Shown here: piece by piece, positions 16,125 through 23,917 of the stretch
Position numbering within the stretch: position 1 is the first letter of the stretch
How the letters are laid out: each line of letters begins with the position of its first letter
Source of the DNA: Bacteroidota bacterium
GTDB taxonomy: Bacteria; Bacteroidota; Bacteroidia; Flavobacteriales; Schleiferiaceae
Assembly (NCBI GenBank): GCA_003385605.1
Contig: QQUU01000063.1
Coordinates: 1-64,000, forward strand
Direction of reading: 5' to 3'
Length of the DNA: 64,000 bases
The notes under the pieces: generated by a model
Databases searched by the model: none
Told to the model about the DNA's origin: nothing
The model's input: only the letters and a program-made list of their open reading frames with translations
Program-made: the position numbers and the translations under genes

Positions 16125-16805
16125 TTAGAATTTAAAGTCGTACCCCTTGAGGGTGAGCTTCTCGTATTTCTGTTGGTTGAACTCGTACAATCGCGAAGGC
16201 TTCTTATTGCCCGGGGCTTCAAAGATGGTCTCCTCTGTGTCTATCAATAATTCACTACGCATAAACTTCTTTCTGAAGTTTCGCTTATCTAGCTCCTTAC
16301 CAAGACAAGCTTGGTAGAGCGCGTGGATATTATTGAACGTAAACCGCTGTGGAAGTAATACGAAACCGATTGGACGACGCTTCACGCGGCGCTTGAGACG
16401 CTCCGTAGCCATCTCGTAAATTTCATTGTGGTCGAAGATCATTTCTGGCTCTTCGCCGTTTCTTACCCAGCGGTATCCCTCTTGCAGTTTGATATTCTTC
16501 ACCTCGTCCCAATTCAGTAGAGCGTAATAAGCAATATTCACCACACGCCCCATTGGGTTCCGGTACACGCGAGCAAAAGCGTTCAGCTGCTCCAAATAGA
16601 TTTGGTCCATGCCTAATACACGAGTCATCATACGCTTGGCCACATCCTCGACACTTTCGTTGGCCTTCACCCAATTTGTTGGTAGCATTGGAGCACCGCG
16701 GTACGGTTCTTCAGATTTCGCACCTACCAATGAGATCAAGTTTTCCCCGTCAAAAGCAAACACCACTACTGAGGTTCCTAGTGCTGCGTCGAATTTAATA
16801 GCCAT
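16125..16805 (-). CDS. Nudix-related transcriptional regulator (NrtR/AraR-like)
   Basis: A 226-residue protein with a Nudix-like domain (about residues 8-135) joined to a C-terminal winged-helix region (about 145-226, starting KRRPIGFVLLPQRFTFNNIHALYQ). The latter is the form seen in NrtR-type regulators. The Nudix box is decayed: where the consensus has REUxEExGU the protein has RMMTRVLGM, so the catalytic glutamates are missing and hydrolysis is unlikely. In Bacteroidota such regulators bind sugars or NAD-related effectors and control uptake and catabolic genes (family knowledge). Upstream lie a TAATTTTG promoter, a long inverted repeat, tRNA-His and then an SSS symporter on the same strand, so control of the symporter and of itself is plausible but inferred. 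The effector is unknown. Confidence 0.82.
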   Translation of the reverse strand: MAIKFDAALGTSVVVFAFDGENLISLVGAKSEEPYRGAPMLPTNWVKANESVEDVAKRMMTRVLGMDQIYLEQLNAFARVYRNPMGRVVNIAYYALLNWDEVKNIKLQEGYRWVRNGEEPEMIFDHNEIYEMATERLKRRVKRRPIGFVLLPQRFTFNNIHALYQACLGKELDKRNFRKKFMRSELLIDTEETIFEAPGNKKPSRLYEFNQQKYEKLTLKGYDFKF

Positions 16806-16824
16806 AGTTTGGAAGTATTTGAAG

Positions 16825-16832
16825 CAAAATTA
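16825..16832 (-). promoter_or_regulatory. -7 element of the Nudix regulator gene
   Basis: TAATTTTG on the minus strand is an exact TAnnTTTG match, 19 bp before the ATG at 16805. No TTG is seen at the -33 position. The left arm of the inverted repeat at 16851-16909 begins where the -33 contact would lie. Confidence 0.55.
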
Positions 16833-16850
16833 AAAATAAATGTACCTACG

Positions 16851-16909
16851 GAACTTTATTTTAATGTTAAATAGTGTTCATAATCAACACTTTACATTAA
16901 TAAAGGTTC
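16851..16909. repeat. Long imperfect inverted repeat, candidate operator
   Basis: The left arm (16851-16878) and right arm (16886-16909) are near mirror complements around a 7-bp centre. Outer parts are GAACTTTATT against AATAAAGGTTC, and inner parts are TTAATGT and GTGTT against AACAC and ACATTAA, with three extra bases in the left arm. The repeat lies between the terminator of tRNA-His and the promoter of the regulator gene. It has no T-run and is AT-rich, so a protein-binding site is more likely than a terminator. Confidence 0.6.
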
Positions 16910-16958
16910 GAAATAATCTTAAAAATTACTCTAATCATCTAGGAATGAAGGGAAAAGA

Positions 16959-16987
16959 AAAAGCCCCGCGTGCTACGCGGGGCTTTT
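16959..16987 (-). terminator. Terminator of tRNA-His
   Basis: A 13-bp perfect stem (16959-16971 with 16975-16987) begins four bases after the tRNA 3' end in the direction of transcription. The transcript ends in TTTTTCTTTT, a normal intrinsic terminator. Confidence 0.88.
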
Positions 16988-16991
16988 GAAG

Positions 16992-17066
16992 GGTGGAAGA
17001 CCGGGTTCGAACCGGCGACCTCTGGAACCACAATCCAGCGCTCTAACCAACTGAGCTACAACCACC
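16992..17066 (-). tRNA. tRNA-His (anticodon GTG)
   Basis: The cloverleaf is readable on the minus strand: extra G at -1 (17066), D arm GCTC/GAGC, anticodon arm CTGGA/TCCAG around TTGTGGT, variable AGGTC, and T arm GCCGG/CCGGT around TTCGAAC. The discriminator is C73, and no CCA is encoded. The extra 5' G facing C73 is the tRNA-His identity element. In the acceptor stem, positions 5-68 and 6-67 are both U-U, giving two adjacent mismatches. It is transcribed alone, with a terminator right behind it. Confidence 0.95.
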
Positions 17067-17128
17067 ATAATTGGGCGGCAAATATACTTGCATTGAATCT
17101 ATATCTGCAACCCTTTTAATTGAATTTT

Positions 17129-18727
17129 TTAGAATACCACCCAAAGAGTTACCACACAAAGGATTAGTAGAAATGTTAACAAACGGGTGCTGCTACTCAT
17201 AGGCACAGCGTTGGCTTTGTTCCATACCAATGTTTCGTCGTCGTAGCTCTCCGCCTCTGGCTTCGCTAAGGATACGAGCACAAGAACTGCCGAACAGATG
17301 GCGAACAATAAAAGTGCAAAGTGTAGGAAGTTCATGCCTACGTACCAATGTAAGAATCCAGTATACTCTCCTCCTGCTATTTCCATGCTCAGACGAGTGA
17401 CCCCAAGAATTGCGCCTGTGAGCAACGCCCACTTCGCACCAGCTGAATTAATCTTCTTAAAAAAGATTCCCAATAAGAAAGCTGCAGCAATAGGAGGTGA
17501 AATATAGGCTTGAATAGATTGAAGCTTCTGGAACAAACCTCCTTCGATCATCTGCATCATAGGAATCCATGCGATACCCAATGCGACTAATACAACGGTT
17601 GAAATTCGACCCGCTCGTACCAATTCTTTATCGTTGGCTTCTGGGCGATATTTCTTATACACATCGAAAGTGATTAGCGTAGAACAGCTGTTAAATACAG
17701 AACTCAAAGAGCTCATCAATGCTGCAAGAAGGCCTGCAACAACTAATCCTCTAAGCCCTGCTGGTAGAACCGTTTTCACCATTAAAGGCAACGCGGCATC
17801 ATACCCTCCATCTGCAAAGGACAAGAGCTCCGGATTTTTTTGCGCAATAGCGTAAGCCACTACCCCTGGCATCATAAAAATGAACATGGGCAATAGCTTC
17901 ATGTACCCGCCGAACAATGCGCCTTTGCGTGCGGTGTCGATGTCTTTCGCCGCGAGGACGCGCTGCACAATGAATTGGTCCGTACACCAATACCAGATAC
18001 CGAGGATAGGTGCACCAAACATAATTCCTGTCCAAGGGTAGTTGGTATCGGACATTGGACGCCATAAACTCCAGTGGTTAGCCGTGGTATTTTCCATAAG
18101 TTCACCCACTCCGCCGAGCTCATTAAGACCAAATACCGTGAGGATAATCGATCCACCAACGAGCACAAACATCTGCATCATGTCCGTGTAGACTACTGCT
18201 TTGAAACCCCCAAATACAGTGTAAATCCCTGTGGCTACCACAATAACAATGGCACCGGTCCAAAAGCTAATTCCAAGCAACGCAGTGAATACAATGGCAC
18301 CCGCAAAGATCGTTACCGAAATCTTGGTCAATACATACGCGACGATACTCACGTAGGACAGATAAGTACGGGCCCAACCGTTGTAGCGTTTTTCTAAAAA
18401 CTCAGGCATGGTGAATACGCCTGACTTTAGATAGAACGGTACGAATACCCATCCTAAAAGAATCAGGATTAGGGAAGCTAAAAGTTCGAATTGGCCCGCG
18501 ACTAAATCTCCAGAGGCTCCTTGACCCGCAAGCCCTACGAGGTGCTCGGATCCAATGTTCGAGGCAAACAATGATGCGCCAATGACAAACCATCCGAGAT
18601 TTCTACCGCCTAGGAAGTAGTCGGCAGCCTCGCCGTTTTCGCTCTTCTTTGAGCCGCTAAAAAATGCAATGACAAATACGGCCACAAAGTAGAGGCCGAT
18701 AATTACGTAATCAGTAGTGTTTAACAT
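17129..18727 (-). CDS. Sodium:solute symporter (SSS), SGLT-like
   Basis: A 532-residue polytopic membrane protein of the sodium:solute symporter family, with about 13-14 hydrophobic helices. The first helix starts at TDYVIIGLYFVAVFVIAF. FASNIGSEHLVGLAGQGA matches the unwound first core helix that binds substrate in SGLT-type sugar carriers, and GGFKAVVYTDMMQM is the family signature near residue 185. The ATG at 18727 (MLNTTDYV) is preferred over an upstream GTG because it places the first helix normally. It should import a sugar or related solute with Na+, in line with a marine life style. The exact substrate cannot be read. A Nudix-type regulator lies downstream on the same strand beyond tRNA-His, hinting at sugar-responsive control. 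TATATTGA upstream is a weak -7 box. Confidence 0.88.
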   Translation of the reverse strand: MLNTTDYVIIGLYFVAVFVIAFFSGSKKSENGEAADYFLGGRNLGWFVIGASLFASNIGSEHLVGLAGQGASGDLVAGQFELLASLILILLGWVFVPFYLKSGVFTMPEFLEKRYNGWARTYLSYVSIVAYVLTKISVTIFAGAIVFTALLGISFWTGAIVIVVATGIYTVFGGFKAVVYTDMMQMFVLVGGSIILTVFGLNELGGVGELMENTTANHWSLWRPMSDTNYPWTGIMFGAPILGIWYWCTDQFIVQRVLAAKDIDTARKGALFGGYMKLLPMFIFMMPGVVAYAIAQKNPELLSFADGGYDAALPLMVKTVLPAGLRGLVVAGLLAALMSSLSSVFNSCSTLITFDVYKKYRPEANDKELVRAGRISTVVLVALGIAWIPMMQMIEGGLFQKLQSIQAYISPPIAAAFLLGIFFKKINSAGAKWALLTGAILGVTRLSMEIAGGEYTGFLHWYVGMNFLHFALLLFAICSAVLVLVSLAKPEAESYDDETLVWNKANAVPMSSSTRLLTFLLILCVVTLWVVF

Positions 18728-18835
18728 GTCGGTTCTGTTAGTTGCCGTCAATATAGTGTACAACCTACCATTTACTCAAGCCAAGCGTGTAAAGAAGTTT
18801 GGAAAATGCATCATGTTCGCACTACCTTGCTTCTA

Positions 18836-19864
18836 ATGAGTGCAAGGATTCTTCACATTGTAAAGTGGTACCCCAACCCGATTGATCCTCAGAACGGAAT
18901 CTTCGTTAAAAAGCATATCAATGCCACCGCGGAGCAGCCTAATGTACTTGGATTCATCGATGCTCAATTCGAAACCATCGAAGAGGGTAACTTAACTCTA
19001 TATGGAGCGCAAGAAATGGGTATATCCGCCAAGGTTGCCGCTCTGTATGGTGCACTTGCTCGAGTCCAGCCAGATGCCGTACACTTTCATTGTTATGCAC
19101 AGGACCTTTGGGTATTCAGTAAAATTTTGAAGAGCAAAGGAATTCCTTATATACATTCTGAGCATTGGTCGGGACTATTGCCAGAAAACAATGCCAACCT
19201 CCGCGGCATCAAACGTAAAATGATGAAGGTATTTTTCGAGGGTGCAGCACAGGTACTTCCTGTAAGTCCAGCTCTGAGTCAAGGGATTCTGCAAGTTGCT
19301 CCAAAGGCAAAGATCACCGTGGTGCCGAACATCATTGATGAGATTGATTTTTCGAAACCCAAGGAATTTTCCTCCAAAAGCTTTTGTGTAGTTGGTGATG
19401 TGGTTTTTTCCATCAAGCGACAGGACATTATACTCAACGCATTTCGTCAGCTCCCCTCCTCCCAGTGTGAATTGCACTTTTATGGAGGAGGACCAGATCT
19501 TGAAAAGTTACAAGCACTGACCAAACACGATCTAAATATCACTGTGCACGGTCGAATGACGAACGAAATGGTGCTGCATTCCTTACCCAACCACCACGCT
19601 CATGTTCAATTTAGCGCCTATGAAACCTTCGGGATTGCGACGCTCGAAGCACGTAAAGCAGGTTTGTGGGCAATTTCCAGAGCCTCCTTTGGTTCTTCTG
19701 CTTATGCTGATAAGGGCGTTTTATGGGCTGAAAACGAGGAAGAACTGATCAAGGCAATGCGCCGGATTCTCGAACTAGAAAAGCCCGGAATTAATACATT
19801 CGAAGGGTTGAGCGCGGCCGGAATTGGCCTTCAAATTCAAAAATGCTACAATGCAGTATTGTAG
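18836..19864 (+). CDS. Glycosyltransferase family 4-like
   Basis: A 342-residue GT-B fold glycosyltransferase. The N-terminal strand ARILHIVKWYPNP, with PQNGIFVKKHI, is the usual start of GT4 enzymes. The C-terminal half has VVPNIID, FYGGGPDLEKL and the donor-binding EX7E-type segment YETFGIATLEARKAG. It lacks membrane helices, so it probably works at the inner face of the membrane on a lipid-linked or surface glycan. The ATG at 18836 was preferred over 18806 because GT4 enzymes normally start just before the ILHI strand. A TTG-21-TACCTTGC promoter ends six bases before it. The gene stands alone between a divergent symporter and a T9SS protein gene; acceptor and donor are unknown. Confidence 0.85.
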   Translation: MSARILHIVKWYPNPIDPQNGIFVKKHINATAEQPNVLGFIDAQFETIEEGNLTLYGAQEMGISAKVAALYGALARVQPDAVHFHCYAQDLWVFSKILKSKGIPYIHSEHWSGLLPENNANLRGIKRKMMKVFFEGAAQVLPVSPALSQGILQVAPKAKITVVPNIIDEIDFSKPKEFSSKSFCVVGDVVFSIKRQDIILNAFRQLPSSQCELHFYGGGPDLEKLQALTKHDLNITVHGRMTNEMVLHSLPNHHAHVQFSAYETFGIATLEARKAGLWAISRASFGSSAYADKGVLWAENEEELIKAMRRILELEKPGINTFEGLSAAGIGLQIQKCYNAVL

Positions 19865-19906
19865 CTACTTTTCCACTATATTTAGACTTTCACAAAAATT
19901 CGAATT

Positions 19907-21808
19907 ATGAGAAAACTTTTACTAGCATTTGCTGGACTTAGCGTTATCGGTGCTACCGCTCAGGAAGCACGCCTTGACCTAGGTCGTAGCGCGGCGATGT
20001 ACGCAGCGACTCATGCTGATGGCACGCCATTGAATACTTCATACAACAAGCAGAGCTCTGCTGTTGCTATTGGTACCGCTCCAAACGTTTATGGTGCTGC
20101 TTTTGGCCCTAAGACGAATTTGGTGGCTAACGAAGATTTGAACACGATTGCATTCGTTCACCGTTCTGATTACGGAACAAACAACGATTACAGCTCTGGT
20201 TCATTGCGCTTTGACTACTCTACTGATGGTGGTTCAACTTGGACTTCTAACGCAGGACCTATCTGGAACCCTAACCTAAGCGGTTACGGCTACCCAGGTT
20301 TTGCGCGTTACCCGCACATTGGTATCCTAAACGAAAGCAACAACACTAACCCGTTGAATGCTTCTATCACTGTTTGGGCTCCGACCCTTGCTGGTACCAA
20401 TGCAGGTGCTTGGGGTGGTGCTTTGGTAGGTACGCACAAGATGGATAACACAGTGACTAATATGGCTGTAGATACCACTGGCGGTCACTTGACTTTGGAA
20501 GAATCGTTCACACAAGACGGTAAATTCTGGGGTGTGAGTTTTGATCACCCGAACTACGATGTTGAAGAATACACAGATACAGCAATCGTATGGAAGGGAA
20601 CCATGAACTTCTCTACAGATACGATGGCCTTGACTGAAATCAAAGCATACTTGCCTGTAACGAACGATGCTACTAACGGTAAGATCTACGGTGACGGACG
20701 TATCTCGTTTGACGAGAACGGTTCTACTGGTTACATCTCTATCGAAGCATACGACAGTTTGATTGCTCCAAACAAAGTAATCCACCCGTACTTGATTAAG
20801 ACGACTGACGGTGGTTCTACTTGGGGTGCTCCAATGGGACCAAACATGGACCTTTTGGTTGACCAAGCTTCAGGCGATAGCTTGAAAACTATCTTCTCTA
20901 CTATCACTGGTGGATGGTCTATCGGTAGCTTGACTTCTTCTACTCGTGGACACGATATGGCAGTTGATGCAAACGGTAACCCACACATGTTTGTACACGT
21001 ATTCCCAGGTGTTGGTACGACACCAACAGGTGGTACTATGGCTGGTGACTTCGTATACTACCCAGGTGTGAACTTGTTGGTAGACGTATACACTACTGAT
21101 GGCGGTTTGACTTGGAAGTGTAACATTGTAAGCCAAGTATTTACTTGGGATTACGAATTCGATCCAACAAACGGTCCTGTAACGGAAGCTACACGTCCTC
21201 ACATTTCAATGAGCTCTGACCGCGAGATGATGTTCTTCTCTTGGTTCGAGAGTGATACTTCATTCGTAACAGGTACTGAAAACAACTTCCCAGATTGGAG
21301 ATGTCAAGGGTACAATGTATTGGGTGATTCATTGGAAGGTCAAATGACTGTAATGGGTACATTCGGTGATGCTACTTGGGGTAACGTTGCAGACTACGCG
21401 TTTGACAACGGCGACGGTTCTTACCAGTTGCACATGACTTACGCTCCTATTGAAGATTTCGGTACGTTCTCTGTATTGAGCCCGATTGACTTCTACTACC
21501 TAGGTTCTCCTTACCCGAACAACATCGGTATTGAAGAAATGGAAGCACAAAACTTCTCAGTAAGCCAAAACTACCCGAACCCTACAAACGGTTTGACTAA
21601 GGTGGCTATCGAGAGCGTTGAAGCTGCTGCGTTCACCATGAATATCATGGATATCACAGGTCGTACGATTGAAGTACGTGACCTAGGTCGTCTAGATGCA
21701 GGTCGTCACATTGAAGAGATTGATGCAACAGGATTCGCTCCAGGTATCTACTTCTACACTGTAAGCTCTGCAGGACACCAAAGCACTAAGAAATTCATCG
21801 TAGAGTAA
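19907..21808 (+). CDS. T9SS-exported protein with Asp-box (BNR-like) repeats, 633 aa
   Basis: A secreted protein with signal peptide MRKLLLAFAGLSVIGATAQ, a beta-propeller-like body and a C-terminal T9SS type A sorting domain (FSVSQNYPNPTNGLTKV onward, about 80 residues). Three Asp-box-like motifs are visible: STDGGSTW, TTDGGSTW and TTDGGLTW. These motifs occur in sialidases and many other secreted beta-propellers and do not by themselves show sialidase activity; the Arg triad was not identified. Codon choice is strongly biased (GGT, AAC, GAC, CGT, TTG/CTA) compared with the giant T9SS genes nearby, which suggests very high expression. An efficient terminator follows directly. A major secreted or surface protein is likely; its substrate is unknown. 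TATATTTA about 22 bp before the start is a weak -7 box. Confidence 0.85.
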   Translation: MRKLLLAFAGLSVIGATAQEARLDLGRSAAMYAATHADGTPLNTSYNKQSSAVAIGTAPNVYGAAFGPKTNLVANEDLNTIAFVHRSDYGTNNDYSSGSLRFDYSTDGGSTWTSNAGPIWNPNLSGYGYPGFARYPHIGILNESNNTNPLNASITVWAPTLAGTNAGAWGGALVGTHKMDNTVTNMAVDTTGGHLTLEESFTQDGKFWGVSFDHPNYDVEEYTDTAIVWKGTMNFSTDTMALTEIKAYLPVTNDATNGKIYGDGRISFDENGSTGYISIEAYDSLIAPNKVIHPYLIKTTDGGSTWGAPMGPNMDLLVDQASGDSLKTIFSTITGGWSIGSLTSSTRGHDMAVDANGNPHMFVHVFPGVGTTPTGGTMAGDFVYYPGVNLLVDVYTTDGGLTWKCNIVSQVFTWDYEFDPTNGPVTEATRPHISMSSDREMMFFSWFESDTSFVTGTENNFPDWRCQGYNVLGDSLEGQMTVMGTFGDATWGNVADYAFDNGDGSYQLHMTYAPIEDFGTFSVLSPIDFYYLGSPYPNNIGIEEMEAQNFSVSQNYPNPTNGLTKVAIESVEAAAFTMNIMDITGRTIEVRDLGRLDAGRHIEEIDATGFAPGIYFYTVSSAGHQSTKKFIVE

Positions 21809-21832
21809 TCACTACGATTTAGAATTCAATAA

Positions 21833-21864
21833 AAAACCCCCAGCGCTCATGCGCTGGGGGTTTT
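21833..21864. terminator. Bidirectional terminator
   Basis: A 14-bp perfect stem (21833-21846 with 21851-21864) has a TCAT loop, an A-run on the left and T-rich sequence on the right. It separates the T9SS protein gene from the convergent E1 gene. Confidence 0.9.
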
Positions 21865-21893
21865 CTTTTATGGTATCTCCTACTGTGGATCCT

Positions 21894-23840
21894 TTAATAA
21901 TTTAGGGTACGATTTACAACCTCCTCTAGTCGAGCGCTAGCTAAGAAACCTTCTTCTAAAGTCGCTGCAAAAGGTACAGGAGTGGCATCACTGCTAACCA
22001 ATTCTACGGGTGCATCTAGCAGCTCAAAACATTCTCTCGCAATGCGGGAGGCAATGTGTTCTCCGTATCCTCCGACAGATACATCCTCTTGAAGGACAAT
22101 AACACGTGATGTTTTTGAAATACTGTTTCGAATGGCCTCAAAATCTAACGGCACTAATGTGCGTAGGTTGATCACCTCGATAGAGGATTCATGGCGCTCT
22201 GCCAATTCCATTGCCCAATGCACACCCATCCCATAGGTAACTATGGTCAGGTCTGACCCTTCCAACTGCGTATGTGCTTTTCCAAGGTCCAAACTTGTTA
22301 TACCCGATGGCACTTCCTGTTTCACTGTTCTATACAGTGCCTTGTGTTCAAAGAACATGATAGGATTTGGGTCATTGAAACTCGCGAGCAACAAAGCTTT
22401 TGCTTCTGCGGGATATGCAGGGTATACTACCTTCAGCCCGGGAACATGAGTGAACCAAGCCTCTGTACTCTGGCTGTGGTATGGTCCCGCGGCGACACCG
22501 GCACCGGTAGGCATACGTACAACAACATCAACGTGCTGTCCCCAACGCCAATGCAACTTCGCTAGATTATTCACGATCTGATTGAAGCCTGTAGTTACAA
22601 AATCTGCAAACTGCATCTCCATCATAGATTTACCGCCTGCAATCGCGTATCCCATGGAAGTACCGACAATGGCACTTTCACATAAGGGCGTATTGCGAAC
22701 GCGCGCTTCACCGAATTCCTCAGTGTAGCCCTCCGTCGCTTTAAATACCCCTCCGTAATCTGCAATATCCTGACCCATCAGTACTAATTCAGGCCATTGT
22801 CTCATTGCTTCGCCCAATGCATCGTGAATGGCATCTATAAATCGAAGTTCTCGAGTTCCTGTTGGGTTTTCTAGTAGTGTCTGGGACGGCGCATAAACAT
22901 CGCTCAGACTTTCCTTTTGGTCGTACGACACGTCCGGCAATTCCAAAGCAGCATGAAAGGCTACATCGACTGCTTTTTTCGCCTTGTCCAATGCTTCGTC
23001 AATCCAATCTTCCGTAATGCCCCATTGCTCTGGAGCAGCACGTAGTACGGCCATCGGCTCCTTTTTCTCCTGCGCTTCAATCATTCCTTCAGGGTAGTAT
23101 TTGGTGCCACTAGCCTCTTCATGCCCTCGTAACCTAAAGGTGTTCGCTTCTAATAAGATTGGCTTGCCTTCTTGCCTTGCATAGTCGGTCGCCTGTGAAA
23201 AATGCTCCTTGGCTTCAGCCAAATCGTTGGCATTGAAGCTCATGGTCTTCATGCCATACCCAGGTCCTTTCTGCTCAAAGGATTCAAAGATGAACTGCTG
23301 GTGCTCTGGGGTACTAAGTCCCCAATAATTGCGCTCTACGACAAAGACAACAGGTAAATTCCATACGGCCGCCACATTGAGTGCCTCGTGGAAATCACCT
23401 TGGGAGGTAGCGCCATCACCGGTAAATGCAAGAACACATTTTCCAGTGCCCTGAAGTTTTTCCCGCAAGGCTAAACCACAAGCGACACCTAACTGAGCTC
23501 CTAAATGAGAGATCATACCAACGATATGATGTTCCATAGAGCCAAAATGAAAGCTGCGGTCGCGCCCCTTTGTAAAGCCTTCTGCCTTACCCTGAAATTG
23601 CGCGAAGAGTCGCTCAAGAGGTATATCACGGGCAACAAACGCACCTAAATTCCGGTGCATTGTACACATAAATTCATCCTTCGCTAAGGCGTGTGTAGCT
23701 GCCACACTCAAGGCCTCTTGGCCATAAGAGGCGAACCATTTCGATATCTTACCTTGCCTCAAATAGATGAGCATTTTCTCCTCTATCGCTCGGGTTAGAA
23801 TGAAATGTTCTAAGAATTGCCTGTCGTGGGCATCGTTCAT
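21894..23840 (-). CDS. Branched-chain 2-oxoacid dehydrogenase E1, fused alpha-beta
   Basis: A 648-residue thiamine-diphosphate enzyme with E1alpha (about residues 1-310) and E1beta (about 330-648) in one chain. The alpha half has the ThDP motif GDGATSQGDFHEALN, continuing to NLPVVFVVERNYWG, plus HRNLGAFVARD. The beta half has GQDIADYGGVFKATEGY, the family match for FADYIFPA-type regions (MQFADFVTTGFNQIVNN), and YPAYPAEAKALL. It decarboxylates branched-chain (possibly also aromatic) 2-oxoacids and passes the acyl group to the E2 lipoyl domain. E2 and E3 are not in this window. The fused form is common in Bacteroidota and supplies starters for iso-branched fatty acids. No -7 box is clear upstream. 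Pyruvate dehydrogenase E1 is less likely from the overall pattern. Confidence 0.88.
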   Translation of the reverse strand: MNDAHDRQFLEHFILTRAIEEKMLIYLRQGKISKWFASYGQEALSVAATHALAKDEFMCTMHRNLGAFVARDIPLERLFAQFQGKAEGFTKGRDRSFHFGSMEHHIVGMISHLGAQLGVACGLALREKLQGTGKCVLAFTGDGATSQGDFHEALNVAAVWNLPVVFVVERNYWGLSTPEHQQFIFESFEQKGPGYGMKTMSFNANDLAEAKEHFSQATDYARQEGKPILLEANTFRLRGHEEASGTKYYPEGMIEAQEKKEPMAVLRAAPEQWGITEDWIDEALDKAKKAVDVAFHAALELPDVSYDQKESLSDVYAPSQTLLENPTGTRELRFIDAIHDALGEAMRQWPELVLMGQDIADYGGVFKATEGYTEEFGEARVRNTPLCESAIVGTSMGYAIAGGKSMMEMQFADFVTTGFNQIVNNLAKLHWRWGQHVDVVVRMPTGAGVAAGPYHSQSTEAWFTHVPGLKVVYPAYPAEAKALLLASFNDPNPIMFFEHKALYRTVKQEVPSGITSLDLGKAHTQLEGSDLTIVTYGMGVHWAMELAERHESSIEVINLRTLVPLDFEAIRNSISKTSRVIVLQEDVSVGGYGEHIASRIARECFELLDAPVELVSSDATPVPFAATLEEGFLASARLEEVVNRTLNY

Positions 23841-23890
23841 AACTTCTGCTTGATGGGTCTAGGGAATGAATTTAGCTCAAAAAAGGGAGT

Positions 23891-23898
23891 TATTTTTG
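23891..23898 (+). promoter_or_regulatory. -7 element of the 2OG oxygenase-trmD unit
   Basis: TATTTTTG is an exact TAnnTTTG match, leaving a short leader of about 15 nt before the ATG at 23918. A -33 TTG is not evident. Confidence 0.55.
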
Positions 23899-23917
23899 TT
23901 AGACAGAACCTAATGTT

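Noticed and set aside
20327-20866. 179-codon frame antisense to the Asp-box protein gene
   Set aside because: Strong codon bias of the real gene empties stop codons from the opposite strand, which explains a long chance frame.
19907-21808. Calling the Asp-box protein a sialidase
   Set aside because: Asp-box motifs occur in many secreted beta-propellers; I could not find the arginine triad or the nucleophilic tyrosine arrangement.
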